Below are positions 47,213-48,046 of a stretch of DNA of 48,046 nt, in pieces. The DNA is taken from the NCBI GenBank assembly GCA_018303225.1, contig JAGVYO010000006.1, forward strand, positions 1 to 48,046, written 5' to 3'. A program made the translations under genes and the position numbers. The notes beneath the pieces were generated by a model. It was not told the origin of the DNA and searched no databases. It saw only the letters and a program-made list of their open reading frames with translations. Origin of the DNA: Candidatus Woesearchaeota archaeon. Its GTDB lineage: Archaea > Nanobdellota > Nanobdellia > Woesearchaeales > JAGVYO01. Positions within the stretch are counted from its first letter, which is position 1. The number at the start of each line of letters is the position of its first letter.

Positions 47213-48046
47213 TCATTTTCTCAGGGTCCCCTTCTTCTGGAGCTCCTTGAACAGATCCTCGGCCTCCTGCTGCTCGGTTTTGGAGCTTGGCTGTTTTTTC
47301 TTTTCTGTCAGTTCCTGGACCGTGGGGATATGCTCTTCCGGGCGGCGTGCCGGCATTTTTCCAGCAGGAGTGCTCTTCTTGGGCATCGCCGGCCTTTCGT
47401 TGGTCCTTGGCTCCGAAGCTCCAACTTCCCTCAGCAGGTCATCTGCAGTAGGCTCCTTGTGAGCGGCAAATTTCTTGGTCTTCTCGACCATCTCCCTGAT
47501 TTTGGCATCGGTGTCCTTGGGCTCTTCTTTTTTCGGAGGAACAGGAAGCTCTTTCATTTCCTCCGGGGCCGCCAGTTCTTTCATCTCTTCGGGTGCGGGA
47601 AGCGCATCTTTCTTTTCAGGAGCAGGAATCTCTTTTTCAGGCTCGATGACCGGTTCAGCCGGCTTTGGAACATGCGGTTTTTCTTTCTTCGTTTCTTTCC
47701 TGGGCGCCTCTGCTTTTGGGGCTTCCGGGGTTGTTTTCCTTTCTGATTTTGGCGAAACCGGGATGTTGGCCGTGGATTTTAATCCGAGCATCTGCCGCTC
47801 AGCCTTGCCAATCAGTTCCTCGATAATGCCTTCATCAATGATGTTTTCGCTGAGACCGACTGCGCGCGCTTCGCGGTGCGCCTTGGCCAGCAGCGGCTTG
47901 ATAGTATCTTTTGTGGCATATCCGATGAACATGGCCACATTGAATGAGCCGCGTGCCAGGGATTGCAAATCAGCCATGAATTTTACATCGTCAATAGCCA
48001 GGATGTTTTTCGCATATATGACGCCGTCCTCATACACCGCCATCAG
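47213..48046 (-). CDS. rpl10: Ribosomal stalk protein L10/P0, N-terminus cut by window edge, atypical C-terminus
   Basis: At least 277 codons are visible and the frame runs off the right edge. The beginning (YEDGVIYAKNILAIDD, LARGSFNVAMFIGYATKDTI, LLAKAHREARAVGL) is the C-terminal half of the P0 globular domain and the L12-binding helices. After about residue 90 comes a very long Pro/Lys/Glu-rich linker with repeated APEEMKELPAP-like units. The protein ends EDLFKELQKKGTLRK, not the LGALFG-type tail usually shared by P0 and P1. Same operon as L12. Confidence 0.88.
   Translation of the reverse strand: MMAVYEDGVIYAKNILAIDDVKFMADLQSLARGSFNVAMFIGYATKDTIKPLLAKAHREARAVGLSENIIDEGIIEELIGKAERQMLGLKSTANIPVSPKSERKTTPEAPKAEAPRKETKKEKPHVPKPAEPVIEPEKEIPAPEKKDALPAPEEMKELAAPEEMKELPVPPKKEEPKDTDAKIREMVEKTKKFAAHKEPTADDLLREVGASEPRTNERPAMPKKSTPAGKMPARRPEEHIPTVQELTEKKKQPSSKTEQQEAEDLFKELQKKGTLRK

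Overview
The window is archaeal chromosomal DNA. The evidence is a set of archaeal information-processing genes: aIF5B, aEF1-beta, the L11/L10/L12 stalk proteins, Rpo7-Spt4-S24e-S27ae, TFS, Trm1, class I CCA-adding enzyme, DtdA and an NMD3-related protein. Archaeal-type riboflavin synthase and CTP-dependent riboflavin kinase agree with this, as do archaeal TATA boxes about 25-27 bp upstream of many leaderless starts. Small genes, short or split versions of conserved proteins, and several families I know mainly from DPANN genomes suggest a DPANN archaeon of Woesearchaeota/Nanoarchaeota type. That lineage is an inference; no rRNA lies in the window. I see no tRNA, rRNA, CRISPR array or transposase gene.

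Layout. 1-2.7 kb: B12-dependent ribonucleotide reductase (cut by the left edge) and its repressor NrdR. 2.7-3.2 kb: a hairpin-rich spacer. 3.2-4.3 kb: a winged-helix regulator and a VapBC toxin-antitoxin pair. 4.3-6.5 kb: a hairpin repeat array, ribosomal protein L11 with a very long tail, and small genes. 6.5-8.4 kb: DtdA and a MutY-Nudix fusion, both quality-control enzymes. 8.4-9.8 kb: small AbrB-like, zinc and DUF371 genes. 9.9-13.8 kb: an unusual three-gene island, namely a RelA/SpoT-like HD protein, a RelA/SpoT-like synthetase and a SAM-dependent transferase. 13.8-16.1 kb: a PUA protein and aIF5B. 16.2-16.9 kb: a second toxin-antitoxin pair. 17-20.3 kb: three exported proteins. 20.3-23.4 kb: Trm1, aEF1-beta, a 57-aa zinc ribbon and RtcA. 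23.5-25.3 kb: a lipoprotein and a secreted hendecad-repeat protein. 25.6-28.6 kb: a nuclease-like protein, a membrane protein and the ribK-ribC-ribH operon. 28.9-32.7 kb: DUF460, an NMD3-like protein, signal peptidase, TFS, DUF167 and a Lys-rich protein. 32.7-35.8 kb: a kinase, a DUF1858-like protein, and Dcd, Tmk and Dut (dTTP supply). 35.9-40.1 kb: a small protein, a phosphoesterase, a MraZ-like regulator and a MoxR-VWA pair. 40.2-43.1 kb: DedA, a sugar nucleotidyltransferase and the CCA enzyme. 43.3-48 kb: a membrane protein, a PIN nuclease, the Rpo7 operon, a coiled-coil protein, L12 and L10 (cut by the right edge).

Three genome-scale patterns stand out. (1) All ten convergent gene junctions overlap by 4-16 nt or are only 3 nt apart. 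(2) Longer spacers occur only between divergent or same-strand genes, and many of them hold interspersed palindromic repeats. These are a MITE-like element of about 110 bp, a twin-hairpin element of the form TG-stem-GCATGC-stem-CA, and a GGTTTT/AAGACC hairpin family. The twin hairpin is nested inside the MITE in two places. (3) The two toxin-antitoxin pairs and nrdR each have a palindrome over the predicted transcription start, which fits autorepression.

The best candidate for an undescribed system is the 9.9-13.8 kb island, a split alarmone (ppGpp-like) hydrolase/synthetase pair linked to a BtaA-like transferase. The nested repeat families come second.
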